Positions 1-9,502 of a DNA stretch of 64,000 nt are shown here, one piece after another; the stretch's first letter is position 1; each line of letters starts with the position of its first letter. Position numbers and translations under genes: made by a program. A model generated the notes under the pieces. It saw only the letters and a list, made by a program, of their open reading frames with translations. It made no database searches and was not told where the DNA came from. This DNA comes from Sphingomonas spermidinifaciens. GTDB taxonomy: Bacteria; Pseudomonadota; Alphaproteobacteria; Sphingomonadales; Sphingomonadaceae. The stretch is taken from assembly GCF_002351485.1 (NCBI RefSeq), contig NZ_NWMW01000002.1, positions 620,001-684,000 on the forward strand. The letters are read 5' to 3'.

Positions 1-523
1 GCAGGCCGTTGTGATCGAGGCCCGCGTCGCGGATCGCCTTGCCGAGCGTCGCCTTCGAATAGCGGCGGTGGTGGTGGTTCACCGTGTCATGCGCCGACCA
101 CATCCACGGATGCGCCGGCACGGTGACAAGGATCGCGCCGCCGGGCTTGAGCACCTCGGCCATGCCCCTGAGTGCCGCGACATCGTCCTCGACATGCTCG
201 ACCACGTCGAGCACGGCGACGAGGTCGTAGGCGCCGCGCGCGACCCCGTTCAGCGCGGGGAGGGGGGCCTCGCCCACCGGCTTGCCCAGCCGCTCGGCCG
301 CGAAGGCACGTGCCGCCGGGTCGATCTCGATCGCGTCCACCTCGCCGAACCGCGCCAGCATCGGAAGATTGTGGCCGGTGCCGCACCCGATCTCCAGAAT
401 GCGTGCCTGTTTGGGTAGCAACGCTTCCCGCGTCAGATAGTCGGCCAGGATCTCGCGCCGCGCGCGGTACCACCAGTGCGTGGTGTCGTGCGCCGCCATG
501 CGGTCATAGACGATGCGATCCAT
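1..523 (-). CDS. Class I SAM-dependent methyltransferase (C-terminus cut off by window edge)
   Basis: The reading frame starts at an ATG at 523 and runs off the left edge after about 174 codons. It shows a classical Rossmann methyltransferase glycine motif (ILEIGCGTGHN, about residues 43-53), an acidic post-beta2 position (IEIDPAA), and the DVVEHVEDD and LKPGG segments typical of UbiG/Methyltransf_11-type enzymes. The start lies three bases after the stop of the GtrA gene, so the two form one minus-strand unit. Pairing with GtrA suggests a role in cell-surface glycolipid or polysaccharide modification. That is inference from context; the substrate cannot be read from the sequence. Confidence 0.85.
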   Translation of the reverse strand, partial: MDRIVYDRMAAHDTTHWWYRARREILADYLTREALLPKQARILEIGCGTGHNLPMLARFGEVDAIEIDPAARAFAAERLGKPVGEAPLPALNGVARGAYDLVAVLDVVEHVEDDVAALRGMAEVLKPGGAILVTVPAHPWMWSAHDTVNHHHRRYSKATLGKAIRDAGLDHNGL

Positions 524-526
524 GGC

Positions 527-955
527 TTAGCGAAACACCCACTGGCGGTTGAGGAAGAAGGTGACGAGGGGGACGAGGATGAGGCCAGGCACGAGCGGTG
601 CCCAGGCGGGCATCCCCAGCCGGTCGGTGACGATCCAGGTGATCGCGGCGTGCATGAGGAGGCCAGAGGCCTGAACGCCAACGAACTTGGCGCGCTGGCC
701 CGATCCCTCGCTCCGGGTGCCGTGACCGCGGAAGCTCCAGTTGCTGTGCAGCCAGAACCCCGCCGTCACCGCGACCGCAAAGGCGAACGGCACCGCCAGC
801 ACGGCGCGTTCGCGCCCGAACACCCATATGGCAAGCGGCAGGTAGACCGCGGTGTAGAGTATCGTGGTGATCCCCCCGGCGACGAGGAAGCGCATCAGCT
901 GCCCGACGATGGGCGCATCCCTCAATCGTTCGATGCCGCCCGTCACGCCGCCCAC
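527..955 (-). CDS. GtrA family membrane protein
   Basis: The 142-residue protein is mostly hydrophobic, with about four predicted membrane segments. It has the GtrA signature features: an early LMRFLVAGG segment near residues 20-28, a central NWSFRG element and a C-terminal FLNRQWVFR element. GtrA proteins are thought to help translocate or present polyprenyl-linked sugars for cell-surface glycosylation. The start codon is GTG at 955, with a purine-rich AAAGGG shortly upstream. It is divergent from the large membrane protein beginning at 1026 and is followed three bases later by the methyltransferase. Family assignment is firm; substrate is unknown. Confidence 0.85.
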   Translation of the reverse strand: MGGVTGGIERLRDAPIVGQLMRFLVAGGITTILYTAVYLPLAIWVFGRERAVLAVPFAFAVAVTAGFWLHSNWSFRGHGTRSEGSGQRAKFVGVQASGLLMHAAITWIVTDRLGMPAWAPLVPGLILVPLVTFFLNRQWVFR

Positions 956-1025
956 ACCCTTGCCCTTTACGCACTTCAGAGTAGGGGCCGCCCTATCCTT
1001 CCGCGTTCCCCGAGAAAAGCCCGAG

Positions 1026-2801
1026 ATGCAGTCCGATTTCCTCGATGCCCAGCTTCGCCGTCACTGGCTGCGCTGGACGCTGCTAGCGTGGGGTGTGTTC
1101 GCGGGCTGGTTCCTGTGGCAGCGCTGGGGCGGAATCTACTGGCTCGCGCTGTCGGACACCGACGACAATATGCGGTTGATGCAGGTCCGCGCCTGGCTGA
1201 ACGGGCAGGGGTGGTACGACCTGCGGCAATACCGGCTCAATCCGCCCGGCGGCTTCGACATTCACTGGAGCCGCATCGTCGACCTGCCGATCGCGGGACT
1301 GATCCTGTTCTTCCGCCTGTTCACGAGCCCCGCCTGGGCCGAGCGGCTGGCGGTTGGCGTGGCGCCGCTCATTCCCTTCTCGATCGCGATGAGCGCGATG
1401 GCGGTCGCGGCACGGCGGCTGATCAACGCGCGCGCCTGGCCGCTGGCGCTGGTTTTCCTTTTCGGCTGCTCGGCAACGCTGTTGATGTACATGCCCACGC
1501 GCATCGACCATCATGGCTGGCAACTCGCCGCGCTGGCGGTGACGGTGGCGGCGCTCGCCGATCCGCGAAAGGCCCGCGGTGGTGCGATCGTTGGGGGAGC
1601 CAGCGCCTTCTCGCTGTCGATCGGGCTCGAGATGCTGCCTTATGCGGTGGGCGCGGGCGGCATCCTCGCGCTGCGCTGGGTCTGGGACCGGGCGGAGGCG
1701 CCGCGGCTCGGCGCCTATGGGGCGTCGCTCGCGGGCGGCAGCGCGATTGGCTACTTAGGCTTCGCCTCCTACGCCAACAGCGCGATGCGATGCGATGCGC
1801 TGACGCCCGTGTGGCTGTCGGCAACGATCGCGGGCGGTGCGTTCCTCCTTGCGCTGGCGTGGCTCAGCCCGGCGCGGCGAGAGGTGCGGCTGGTCCTGGC
1901 GCTGATCGCCGGCGGGGTCCTTGCCGGCGCGTTCGCGAGCCTGTTCCCGCAATGTCTCGCCCGGCCGGAGGGGGTGTCGGACGAACTTGCGCGCACCTGG
2001 CTCAACAACGTGCGGGAGGCGCGGCCGATCTACAAGCATCCGCTGCGCACCGCCTTCCCGATCGCGGCGCTGCCGGTCATCGGCCTGATCGGCGCGATCT
2101 TCGCCACCTGGCGCGCGCGGGGCGACGCGGCGAAGCTCGCGGGCTGGGTGCCGGTCATGCTGTTCACTGCGCTCGCCTGTGCGCTGCTCCTCTGGCAGGT
2201 GCGCGTGGGACCGGCGGCGCAGCTGCTCGCGGTGCCCGGTGTGACCGCGCTCGGCTGGGCGCTCTTTCCGCGCCTGCTCAACCACCGGCTGATGGCGGTG
2301 CGGGTGATTGGCAGCGTCGGCGGCTTCCTGATCGTGTCGGGGCTGTTCGCGGGCCTTATGATCCGGTGGCTGCCGATCGACCGCCCCAATGCGATGCAGC
2401 AGCGCGTGAGCCGCGCCAACCAGCGCTGCGCGACGATCCCTGCGATGCGCCCGCTGGGACGGCTGCCGGCGCAGACGGTGTTCACCCATGTCGATCTCGG
2501 CCCGCGGCTCATTACCCTGACGCACCACAGGGCGATCGCCGGCCCCTATCACCGCAACGGCGACGCGATCCTCGACGTGCATCATGCCTTTCAGGGATCG
2601 CCGGCGACCTTCTACCGGATCGCCAAGGCGCATGGCGCGACGTTACTGCTCATCTGCCCCAACATGGCGGAAACGACGGTCTATCGATCGCGGTCGAAGA
2701 ACGGCGTCTACGCGCAGATTGCACGCGGTCAGATCCCCGCCTTTCTCGAGCCTGTGATGCTCCCGCGCAATTCGCCGCTCCGCCTGTTCCGAATCAGGTG
2801 A
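1026..2801 (+). CDS. Large multi-pass membrane protein, GT-C glycosyltransferase-like
   Basis: About 591 residues from the ATG at 1026; an upstream in-frame start would run into the divergent GtrA gene. There is one membrane segment near residues 17-33, then an acidic DTDD loop (44-47), many further hydrophobic helices, an IDHHGW element (about 160-165) and a soluble C-terminal region of about 120 residues. An acidic motif in the first external loop plus a DHH element resemble the metal and substrate loops of STT3/PglB-like GT-C enzymes, but the match is by eye. Neighbouring GtrA and methyltransferase genes fit surface glycosylation. It could equally be an uncharacterised sphingomonad membrane family; the catalytic role is unproven. 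Confidence 0.6.
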   Translation: MQSDFLDAQLRRHWLRWTLLAWGVFAGWFLWQRWGGIYWLALSDTDDNMRLMQVRAWLNGQGWYDLRQYRLNPPGGFDIHWSRIVDLPIAGLILFFRLFTSPAWAERLAVGVAPLIPFSIAMSAMAVAARRLINARAWPLALVFLFGCSATLLMYMPTRIDHHGWQLAALAVTVAALADPRKARGGAIVGGASAFSLSIGLEMLPYAVGAGGILALRWVWDRAEAPRLGAYGASLAGGSAIGYLGFASYANSAMRCDALTPVWLSATIAGGAFLLALAWLSPARREVRLVLALIAGGVLAGAFASLFPQCLARPEGVSDELARTWLNNVREARPIYKHPLRTAFPIAALPVIGLIGAIFATWRARGDAAKLAGWVPVMLFTALACALLLWQVRVGPAAQLLAVPGVTALGWALFPRLLNHRLMAVRVIGSVGGFLIVSGLFAGLMIRWLPIDRPNAMQQRVSRANQRCATIPAMRPLGRLPAQTVFTHVDLGPRLITLTHHRAIAGPYHRNGDAILDVHHAFQGSPATFYRIAKAHGATLLLICPNMAETTVYRSRSKNGVYAQIARGQIPAFLEPVMLPRNSPLRLFRIR

Positions 2802-2845
2802 GCGCGCCATTGCCGTGACCGGGGCAACGGCCTAACTCCTTCGCC

Positions 2846-5440
2846 ATGCTCGATGCCCTGAACGCGCCTGTCGCGCCCCGTGCGGTCCGCCGCGCCGACT
2901 ATCGCCCGCCCGAGTGGCAGGTGCCGCGCATCGCGCTCGACTTTGACCTCGATCCCACCGCCACCCGCGTCCGCGCGGTGCTCGAGGTCGAGCGCACTGG
3001 CGACCACGACGCGCCGCTCCATCTCGATGGCGACGGGCTGGAGCCGCTGTCGATTACCGTCGATGGCGCGCCGGCGGAGTGGACGGCCACCGACCGTGGC
3101 ATCTCGATCGCGCTGAACGGGGCCAGGCATCGCATCGAGACCGAGGTGCTGATCCACCCCGAGCGCAACACCCAGCTGATGGGCCTCTATGCCTCGGGCG
3201 GGCTCCTGTGCACCCAGTGCGAGGCGGAGGGCTTTCGCCGCATCACCTTCTTCCCCGACCGGCCCGACGTGCTCAGCCGCTATTCGGTGCGGATGACCGC
3301 CGACAAGGCGCGCTTCCCGGTCCTTCTCGCCAATGGCGACCCGGTGGGGGCGGGCGACCTCGATGGCGGCCGACACTGGGCTGCGTGGGACGATCCCTTC
3401 CCCAAGCCCTGCTACCTGTTCGCGCTGGTCGCGGGCGACCTTGTCGCCAATCGCGACACCTTCGTCACCCGCTCGGGCCGCGAGGTCGCGCTCGGTATCT
3501 GGGTGCGCTCGCCTGACCTCGCCAAGACCGACCATGCGCTCGCCGCCCTCAAGACCTCGATGCGCTGGGACGAGGACGTCTATGGTCGCGAGTACGATCT
3601 CGACGTGTTCAACATCGTCGCGGTCGACGACTTCAATTTCGGTGCGATGGAGAACAAGGGGCTGAACATCTTCAACAGCCGCTATATTCTCGCCGATGCC
3701 GACACCGCGACCGATTACGACTATGACGCCGTCGCCGCGGTGGTCGCGCACGAATATTTCCACAACTGGTCGGGTAACCGCGTCACCTGCCGCGACTGGT
3801 TCCAGCTATCCCTCAAGGAAGGCTTCACCGTTTATCGCGACCAGAGCTTCTCCGCTGATCAGGGATCGGCCGCGGTCAAGCGGATCGAGGATGTGCGGTC
3901 GCTGCGCGCGGCGCAATTTCCCGAGGATGCCGGGCCGCTCGCGCATCCCGTCCGCCCCGACGCATATCTCGAGATTTCGAACTTCTACACCGCGACGATC
4001 TACAACAAGGGCGCGGAGGTCATCCGCATGATGGCCACGATCCTCGGCCCCGAGAAGTTCCGCGCGGGCAGCGACCTCTATTTCGACCGCCACGACGGCA
4101 CCGCTGCGACGGTCGAGGATTTCGTTTGCGCGATGGAGGATGCGGGCGGCGTCGATCTCGCCCAGTTCCGCCGCTGGTACAGCCAGGCGGGCACGCCACG
4201 CGTCTCGGCGCGGCTGGAGCATGAGGCGGGCAGCGGCCGCGCGCGCCTGTATCTGCGCCAGACCGTCCCGCCGACACCCGGCCAGCCGACCAAGGACCCG
4301 ATGGTCGTGCCGCTACGCATCAAGCTGTTCGGTGCGGAAACCGCCAACGCGCTCGGTTCCGAGCAGCTCGTCCTCCTCAAGGACGACGAGGCGGAGGTCG
4401 CGTTCGAGACGGTGACCGAGCCGCCGGTCCTGTCGATCAATCGCGGCTTCTCGGCCCCCGTGATCGTCGAGACCGACCGCGGTCCGGCCGAACTCGCCTT
4501 CCTCTCCGCGCACGACGACGATCCGTTCGCACGCTACGAGGCGATGCAGCAGCTGATGCTCGACACGCTGGTCGCCGCGGTCCGCCACGGCCGCGCGGAC
4601 CAGGCGCCGGTCGTGGAGGCCGTCCGCAACACGCTCACCGACCCACGCCTCGACCCCGCCTTCGTCGCCGAGGCGGTGCTGCTTCCCTCCGACAGCTTCA
4701 TCGGCGACCAGCTCGCGGTGGTCGATCCCGAGGCGATCTACCAGGCGCGCGAGGGGCTGCGCCGCGAGCTTGGCCAGACGCTCGTCGACCATTGGCGCGC
4801 GGCCTATGAGGGCGCGCGCGACAATCGCTTCGAATATACGCCTGCGGCCAAGGGCCGCCGCCGGCTCCGCACCGTGTCGCTCGGCTATATCGCGGCGTCA
4901 GGCGCCGCCGACGCCAGCGATCTCGCCTTTCGCCAGTTCGAGGAAGCGGACAACATGTCCGACCGGCAGGGGGCGCTGACGACGCTCGTTAATTCGGGGG
5001 GCGAGGAGGCTCGCGAGGCGGCGCTCGACATCTTCTACCATCGCTATGCGGGCAATGCGCTCGTCCTCGACAAGTGGTTCTCGACCCAGGCGCTGTCATC
5101 GCGGACCGACACCCTCGCCCGTGTCGTCGAGCTGTCGAACCATCGCGACTTCACCCTCGCCAATCCCAATCGCGCGCGCGCGCTCGTCGGCGCGTTCAGC
5201 GTCAACCAGCGCGCTTTCAATGCCGAGGACGGGGCGGGGTACCGCTTCGTCGCCGACCAGCTGATTGCGCTCGACAAGCTCAACCCGCAGACCGCGGCGA
5301 AGCTCGTTCCTCCGCTGGGCCGCTGGCGGCGCTTTGACGAGGGGCGCGCGAAGCTGATGCGCGCCGAGCTCGAGCGAATCCTGCGCACGCCCGGCCTGTC
5401 GAAGGACATGCTCGAGCAGGTCGGCAAGAGCCTCGACTGA
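2846..5440 (+). CDS. pepN: Aminopeptidase N (M1 family zinc metallopeptidase)
   Basis: An 864-residue cytoplasmic M1 aminopeptidase that removes N-terminal residues from peptides. The exopeptidase motif GAMEN is at 266-270. The zinc site HEYFH is at 302-306, with the third ligand Glu325 in LKEGF, giving the standard HExxH-x18-E spacing. Length matches the bacterial PepN class with its C-terminal helical domain. No signal peptide is visible. The start ATG at 2846 follows the membrane-protein gene by 44 bases; ruvA follows after only seven bases, so the two may be co-transcribed. Function is secure from motifs and length. Confidence 0.97.
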   Translation: MLDALNAPVAPRAVRRADYRPPEWQVPRIALDFDLDPTATRVRAVLEVERTGDHDAPLHLDGDGLEPLSITVDGAPAEWTATDRGISIALNGARHRIETEVLIHPERNTQLMGLYASGGLLCTQCEAEGFRRITFFPDRPDVLSRYSVRMTADKARFPVLLANGDPVGAGDLDGGRHWAAWDDPFPKPCYLFALVAGDLVANRDTFVTRSGREVALGIWVRSPDLAKTDHALAALKTSMRWDEDVYGREYDLDVFNIVAVDDFNFGAMENKGLNIFNSRYILADADTATDYDYDAVAAVVAHEYFHNWSGNRVTCRDWFQLSLKEGFTVYRDQSFSADQGSAAVKRIEDVRSLRAAQFPEDAGPLAHPVRPDAYLEISNFYTATIYNKGAEVIRMMATILGPEKFRAGSDLYFDRHDGTAATVEDFVCAMEDAGGVDLAQFRRWYSQAGTPRVSARLEHEAGSGRARLYLRQTVPPTPGQPTKDPMVVPLRIKLFGAETANALGSEQLVLLKDDEAEVAFETVTEPPVLSINRGFSAPVIVETDRGPAELAFLSAHDDDPFARYEAMQQLMLDTLVAAVRHGRADQAPVVEAVRNTLTDPRLDPAFVAEAVLLPSDSFIGDQLAVVDPEAIYQAREGLRRELGQTLVDHWRAAYEGARDNRFEYTPAAKGRRRLRTVSLGYIAASGAADASDLAFRQFEEADNMSDRQGALTTLVNSGGEEAREAALDIFYHRYAGNALVLDKWFSTQALSSRTDTLARVVELSNHRDFTLANPNRARALVGAFSVNQRAFNAEDGAGYRFVADQLIALDKLNPQTAAKLVPPLGRWRRFDEGRAKLMRAELERILRTPGLSKDMLEQVGKSLD

Positions 5441-5447
5441 GCCGGCG

Positions 5448-6038
5448 ATGATTGCGCATCTGAAGGGCGTGCTGACCGCCGCCGGGCTCGACTCTGCGGT
5501 GATCGACGTGGGCGGCGTCGGCTATCTGGTCGGCGCCTCGACCAAAACGCTGGCCTCGCTCGGCCCGATCGGGTCGATGGCGGTGCTGCACACGCAGATG
5601 CTGGTGGCGGAGGATTTCATCCGCCTCGTCGGCTTTGCGAGCCCAGAGGAGCGCGACTGGTTCGGCTATCTGACCGCGGTGCAGGGGGTGGGGGCGCGGG
5701 TGGCGCTCGCCATCCTGTCGGTCCTGTCCCCCGACGAGCTTTCGACCGCGATCGCGCGCGGGGACAAGGCGATGGTCGGCCGCGCCAACGGCGTCGGCCC
5801 GAAACTCGCCGAGCGCATCGTCCGCGAACTGAAGGACAAGGGTACGATCGCTATCGGCCCGGCCGGTGCGACAGGGCCGCTCGGCGGACAGGCACAGGAT
5901 GCCGTCTCGGCGCTCCTCAATCTCGGCTTCCGCCCCGCCGACGCCAGCGCCGCGGTGCGCGCGGCGGAGGATGCGCTCGGTGCGAACGTCCCCTTCGACA
6001 CGCTGGTGCGCGAGGCGCTGAAGCGCGCGGCGAAATAG
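5448..6038 (+). CDS. ruvA: Holliday junction branch migration subunit RuvA
   Basis: A 196-residue RuvA. It has the N-terminal OB-fold beginning MIAHLKGVL, helix-hairpin-helix segments ([14 protein letters not shown] and [11 protein letters not shown]), and a C-terminal domain with the LLNLGF element that contacts RuvB. RuvA tetramers bind four-way junctions and load the RuvB motor. ruvB is only 1.8 kb downstream but is separated from ruvA by a xylanase gene and an opposite-strand gene, which is unusual because the pair is normally adjacent. No ruvC is present in this window. Confidence 0.97.
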   Translation: MIAHLKGVLTAAGLDSAVIDVGGVGYLVGASTKTLASLGPIGSMAVLHTQMLVAEDFIRLVGFASPEERDWFGYLTAVQGVGARVALAILSVLSPDELSTAIARGDKAMVGRANGVGPKLAERIVRELKDKGTIAIGPAGATGPLGGQAQDAVSALLNLGFRPADASAAVRAAEDALGANVPFDTLVREALKRAAK

Positions 6039-6140
6039 CCGGTTACGTATTCATTCCCGCGCCCAACCATTTGCGATTGTGCGCTTCCCGATCACCGTTA
6101 GCATCCTCTGACCGACCGGAGGCGACGTCCGGCGGCGGGG

Positions 6141-6163
6141 TTGTCGCAACAGCCGTGCGACAA
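6141..6163. promoter_or_regulatory. 8-bp inverted repeat just upstream of the xylanase ribosome-binding site
   Basis: TTGTCGCA and TGCGACAA form a perfect dyad around a 7-base centre, ending about 11 bases before the xylanase ATG. It could be a repressor operator or an mRNA hairpin next to the AGGAATGAGG ribosome-binding region. No matching regulator is encoded nearby, so the role is open. Confidence 0.35.
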
Positions 6164-6174
6164 GGAATGAGGAT

Positions 6175-7395
6175 ATGACAGGCTATTCGCGGCGTCAGAC
6201 GCTCGCGTTCGCCGGCGCGCTCGGGCTGACTGCTTGCAGCGGAGGAAGCGGCGGCGGCGGGAGCCCGGCACCGAGCCCCAGCCCCTCGCCGGCTCCGACG
6301 CCAACTCCCACTCCCACCCCTTCACCGTCGCCCAGCCCGGCGGGCACGCTGGCCGCGGCCGCCGCGGCAAAGGGAATGCGGTTCGGCACCACCTTTGCCT
6401 TCGCCGCGCCGGGCGCCGATGCCGGCTCCTTCAACAATCCCGCCTATGCCGCGCTCATCGAGCGCGACTGCCAGCTCGTCGTCCCCGAGAACGAGATGAA
6501 GTGGGAATATCAGTCGAGCGCCGAGAACGTCTATGACTGGACGCGCGCCGACGCGATGCTGAACTATGCCGAGTCGAAGGGCCTGGAGATGCGCGGCCAC
6601 GTCATGCTCTGGTATCTGCAGGATCGGCTGCCTGCATGGCTGCGCACCTACGACATGGGCGCGAACCCGCGCGCCACCGCCGAACGCATCATCCGCACCC
6701 ATGTCCAGAACGTCTCCCGACATTTCGGCAATCGCATCAAGAGCTGGGACGTGGTGAACGAGGCGATCGAGCCGTCGACCGGCGCGATCCGCCGCAACAT
6801 CCTGGGCGATGCGGTGGGCGGCAGTGCCGATATCATGGACCTCGCCTTCCGCACCGCTCGGGACGAGCTGCCTGGGACCGAACTCGTCTACAACGACTAT
6901 ATGGACTGGGGATCGACGACGCACCGCAATGGCGTGCTCGAGCTGCTGCGCGGCTTTCGCGACCGGAACGTGCCCGTCGACGCGCTGGGCATCCAGTCGC
7001 ATATCGGCTTCTATTCGTCGGGCACGGCGCAATCGATCGCCGATGCGCAGATCCCGCAGATGCGCAACTGGCTCGATCAGGTGACGAGCCTCGGCTACAA
7101 GCTCATCATCACCGAGCTCGACGTGAGCGACCGCAATCGCACGGGCACGATCGAACAGCGCGACGCCGACGTGGCGGTCTACGGAAAGGCGTGGCTCGAC
7201 CTTCTCTTCAGCTACCCGCAGCTCAAGGACGTGCTCGCCTGGGGAATGAACGACAAATATAGCTGGCTGCAAAGTTTCCAGCCGCGCCCCGACGGCTTGC
7301 CGCTCCGACCCTGCCCCTATGACGCCGCGGCCCAGCCCAAGCCGCTGTACGATTCGATCCGGCAGGCCTTCGCGGCGACGAGCGTGCGAACCTGA
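6175..7395 (+). CDS. Lipoprotein endo-1,4-beta-xylanase, GH10 family
   Basis: A 406-residue secreted xylan-degrading enzyme. The N-terminus carries a twin-arginine-like SRRQTLAF motif and a lipobox ending at Cys21 (LTAC), followed by a Ser/Pro/Thr-rich linker (about 30-56) and a GH10 barrel. The acid/base Glu196 sits in WDVVNEA and the nucleophile Glu314 in IITELD. GH10 enzymes cut internal beta-1,4-xylose linkages with retention of configuration. It appears anchored to a membrane and facing outwards. Its position between ruvA and ruvB suggests insertion as a single-gene cargo; no transposase, direct repeat or second carbohydrate gene is visible. A family assignment error is unlikely. Confidence 0.95.
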   Translation: MTGYSRRQTLAFAGALGLTACSGGSGGGGSPAPSPSPSPAPTPTPTPTPSPSPSPAGTLAAAAAAKGMRFGTTFAFAAPGADAGSFNNPAYAALIERDCQLVVPENEMKWEYQSSAENVYDWTRADAMLNYAESKGLEMRGHVMLWYLQDRLPAWLRTYDMGANPRATAERIIRTHVQNVSRHFGNRIKSWDVVNEAIEPSTGAIRRNILGDAVGGSADIMDLAFRTARDELPGTELVYNDYMDWGSTTHRNGVLELLRGFRDRNVPVDALGIQSHIGFYSSGTAQSIADAQIPQMRNWLDQVTSLGYKLIITELDVSDRNRTGTIEQRDADVAVYGKAWLDLLFSYPQLKDVLAWGMNDKYSWLQSFQPRPDGLPLRPCPYDAAAQPKPLYDSIRQAFAATSVRT

Positions 7396-7401
7396 CAAGC
7401 A

Positions 7402-7486
7402 GGGCAGGGCTTCGATGGGCTAATCCGAACGGTAGGAAAGCGCGCCAGCCTTCCCTGTTCGGGATGAGCTTGTCGAAGCCCCGTCC
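7402..7486. repeat. REP-like imperfect long inverted repeat between convergent genes
   Basis: Two arms of roughly 38 bases (about 7402-7440 and 7449-7486), each containing GGGCTTCG/CGAAGCCC and a related core, are imperfect reverse complements separated by about 8 bases. The element lies exactly between the ends of the convergent xylanase and TonB_C genes. It can fold as one long hairpin, so it may act as a bidirectional terminator. It resembles the REP-type hairpins common between sphingomonad genes. Confidence 0.55.
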
Positions 7487-7491
7487 TAACT

Positions 7492-7764
7492 TCACTTCGG
7501 CGCTTCACCCTTGCGCCATCGGATGCGCACTTCGCGGCTCGACACCACCGGCTTGCCGTCCTCCAGCTTCGGCTTGACCCGGCCCTTCAGTGCCAGCGTG
7601 CGGCACGTGGCCTCGTTAACGTTCTGCGGCGCTTCGCTCTCGACGATCGTGCAGTTGGTGATCCGGCCCGCGACATCGACATCGATCTTCGCCACGATCG
7701 TCAGTTCTTCGCCCGCGGCGGGGTCGGGGGCGGCGGCCTGGAGCGCGAGGGCGAGGATCAGCAT
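7492..7764 (-). CDS. Small TonB C-terminal-like secreted protein
   Basis: A 90-residue protein starting at the ATG at 7764. A short hydrophobic N-terminus (LILALALQAAA) could be a signal or anchor. The remainder looks like a stand-alone TonB_C fold, with IDVDVAGRITNCTIVES, a CRTLALKGR helix region and a basic end. Two cysteines (in TNCTI and ATCRT) may pair. It lacks the Pro-rich spanning region of a working TonB, so it is probably an uncharacterised periplasmic protein of this fold. It is convergent with the xylanase and divergent from ruvB. Confidence 0.6.
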   Translation of the reverse strand: MLILALALQAAAPDPAAGEELTIVAKIDVDVAGRITNCTIVESEAPQNVNEATCRTLALKGRVKPKLEDGKPVVSSREVRIRWRKGEAPK

Positions 7765-7867
7765 CGCGCCAGTCTAGCTGCGCCGCAGCACGCCGCCGAT
7801 CTTCCCCAAGCTTCTCTGCGTCCCGTCCTGCTTTCGTTCCGCCGCGCGGGCGGCTAAGCGTGAATGC

Positions 7868-8890
7868 GTGACCGACGCCGACCGCATCCTCGCCCCCGTC
7901 CGCCGCCCTGAGGACGTCGATGCCGCGCTCCGCCCGCGCCACCTCGACGAGTTCGTGGGGCAGAAGGCGGCGCGGGAGAATCTGCGCGTGTTCATCGAGG
8001 CGGCGCGGGCGCGCGGCGAGGCGCTCGACCATGTTCTGTTCTTCGGGCCTCCCGGCCTCGGCAAGACGACGCTCGCGCAGATCATCGCGCGCGAGATGGG
8101 GACGGGGTTCCGCGCGACCAGCGGCCCGGTGATCGCACGCTCGGGCGACCTAGCCGCGCTGCTGACGAACCTCGAGGACGGCGACGTCCTGTTCATCGAC
8201 GAGATCCACCGCCTCGCGCCCGCGGTCGAGGAAGTGCTGTATCCCGCGATGGAGGACCGCGCACTCGACCTGATGATCGGGGAGGGACCGTCGGCGCGCA
8301 GCGTCCGCATCGACTTGCCGCGCTTCACTTTGGTCGGCGCGACGACGCGGCAGGGGCTGCTGACGACGCCTCTGCGCGACCGTTTCGGCATCCCGGTACG
8401 GCTGCAATTCTATACCGTCGAGGAACTGACGCGCGTGGTCACCCGCGCGGCGGGGCTGCTCGGCCTCGCCATCGCGGATGATGGCGCGACCGAGGTGGCA
8501 CGCCGGTCACGCGGCACCCCGCGCATCGCCGGCCGGCTCCTGCGCCGCGTGCGCGACTTCGCCGATGTGGCGGGCGCGCCGGTGGTGGATGCGGACGTTG
8601 CCGACCGTGCGCTCAACCGGCTCGAGGTCGATCGCCTCGGCCTTGATGCGATGGACCGGCGCTACCTGACGATGATCGCCGACATCTACCGCGGCGGGCC
8701 GGTGGGCGTGGAGACACTGGCCGCTGGCCTCAGCGAGCCGCGCGACACGATCGAGGAAGTGATCGAGCCCTATCTCATCCAGATCGGCATGGTGGCCCGC
8801 ACCGCTCGCGGCCGCTGCCTCAACGCCGCCGGCTGGAAGCACCTCGGCATCGAGCCGCCCGCGGGGGTGCAGGACGGCCTTTTCGACTGA
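7868..8890 (+). CDS. ruvB: Holliday junction branch migration ATPase RuvB
   Basis: A 340-residue AAA+ motor that drives branch migration with RuvA. Walker A is GPPGLGKTT near residues 60-68, Walker B is LFIDEIH near 110-116, sensor and arginine-finger regions follow (GATTR), and a C-terminal winged-helix domain is present. The start is GTG at 7868, chosen because it gives the usual N-terminus beginning just before the RPRHLDEF motif. The gene is divergent from the small TonB_C gene and separated from ruvA by 1.8 kb. Confidence 0.97.
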   Translation: MTDADRILAPVRRPEDVDAALRPRHLDEFVGQKAARENLRVFIEAARARGEALDHVLFFGPPGLGKTTLAQIIAREMGTGFRATSGPVIARSGDLAALLTNLEDGDVLFIDEIHRLAPAVEEVLYPAMEDRALDLMIGEGPSARSVRIDLPRFTLVGATTRQGLLTTPLRDRFGIPVRLQFYTVEELTRVVTRAAGLLGLAIADDGATEVARRSRGTPRIAGRLLRRVRDFADVAGAPVVDADVADRALNRLEVDRLGLDAMDRRYLTMIADIYRGGPVGVETLAAGLSEPRDTIEEVIEPYLIQIGMVARTARGRCLNAAGWKHLGIEPPAGVQDGLFD

Positions 8891-9008
8891 ACTCGGCCAG
8901 ACACCTCGCCCATTGGTCGCGAACAGGCATCGAGCGAGGTCGAGAGCCCGTATCGACAAGCGTGCCGGCGACTCGGGGCGGACGGGAGCGTTAAAGCGGC
9001 CTTACGCT

Positions 9009-9037
9009 TTGACCCTCCGCCCCACCCCCGATAAAGC
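9009..9037 (+). promoter_or_regulatory. Candidate promoter of the ybgC-tol-pal operon
   Basis: TTGACC at 9009-9014 and TAAAGC at 9032-9037 are separated by 17 bases. The first matches the sigma70 -35 box at five positions; the second is a weak -10. Initiation would fall only a few bases before the ybgC ATG at 9047, giving a nearly leaderless message. Confidence 0.4.
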
Positions 9038-9046
9038 CCCGCTGGC

Positions 9047-9496
9047 ATGACGTCAGACGTCCCCTCCACCGGCCGGTTCGAAGGCGCCGAGCACCGCTTT
9101 CCGGTGCGCGTCTATTTCGAGGATACCGACCTGTCGGGCGTCGTCTATCACGCCAACTACCTGCGCTATATGGAGCGCGCCCGCTCTGACATGCTGCGCG
9201 TCGCGGGCATCGACCAGCGTGCCGCGTTCGAGGGTGGGGAGGGCGTCTATGCCGTCCGCGACGTAAGCTTGCGCTTCGCCGCGCCCGCGCGCCTCGACGA
9301 CGACCTGGTCGTCGTCAGCCGGCTGACCGCCGTCCGCCCGGCATCGGCCACCATTCAGCAACGAGTCATGAAGGGCACGGCCATTCTGGTAGAGGCCAGC
9401 GTCGAGGCGGTGTTCGTCACCCCCTCGGGCCGCCCGCGCCGCCAGCCGCTTCAGTGGCTCGACATCTTCGCCCGCCTTCTGCCTCAAGGGGACTGA
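9047..9496 (+). CDS. ybgC: Tol-Pal-associated acyl-CoA thioesterase YbgC
   Basis: A 149-residue hotdog-fold thioesterase. The conserved active-site stretch YFEDTDLSGVVYHANYL (about 23-39) holds the catalytic acidic residue and the YHANY helix start. YbgC hydrolyses acyl-CoA or acyl-ACP thioesters and associates with phospholipid enzymes at the inner membrane. It opens the tol-pal operon here, the classical position, and is followed after six bases by tolQ. A weak promoter lies just upstream. Confidence 0.93.
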   Translation: MTSDVPSTGRFEGAEHRFPVRVYFEDTDLSGVVYHANYLRYMERARSDMLRVAGIDQRAAFEGGEGVYAVRDVSLRFAAPARLDDDLVVVSRLTAVRPASATIQQRVMKGTAILVEASVEAVFVTPSGRPRRQPLQWLDIFARLLPQGD

Positions 9497-9502
9497 GCCC
9501 GC

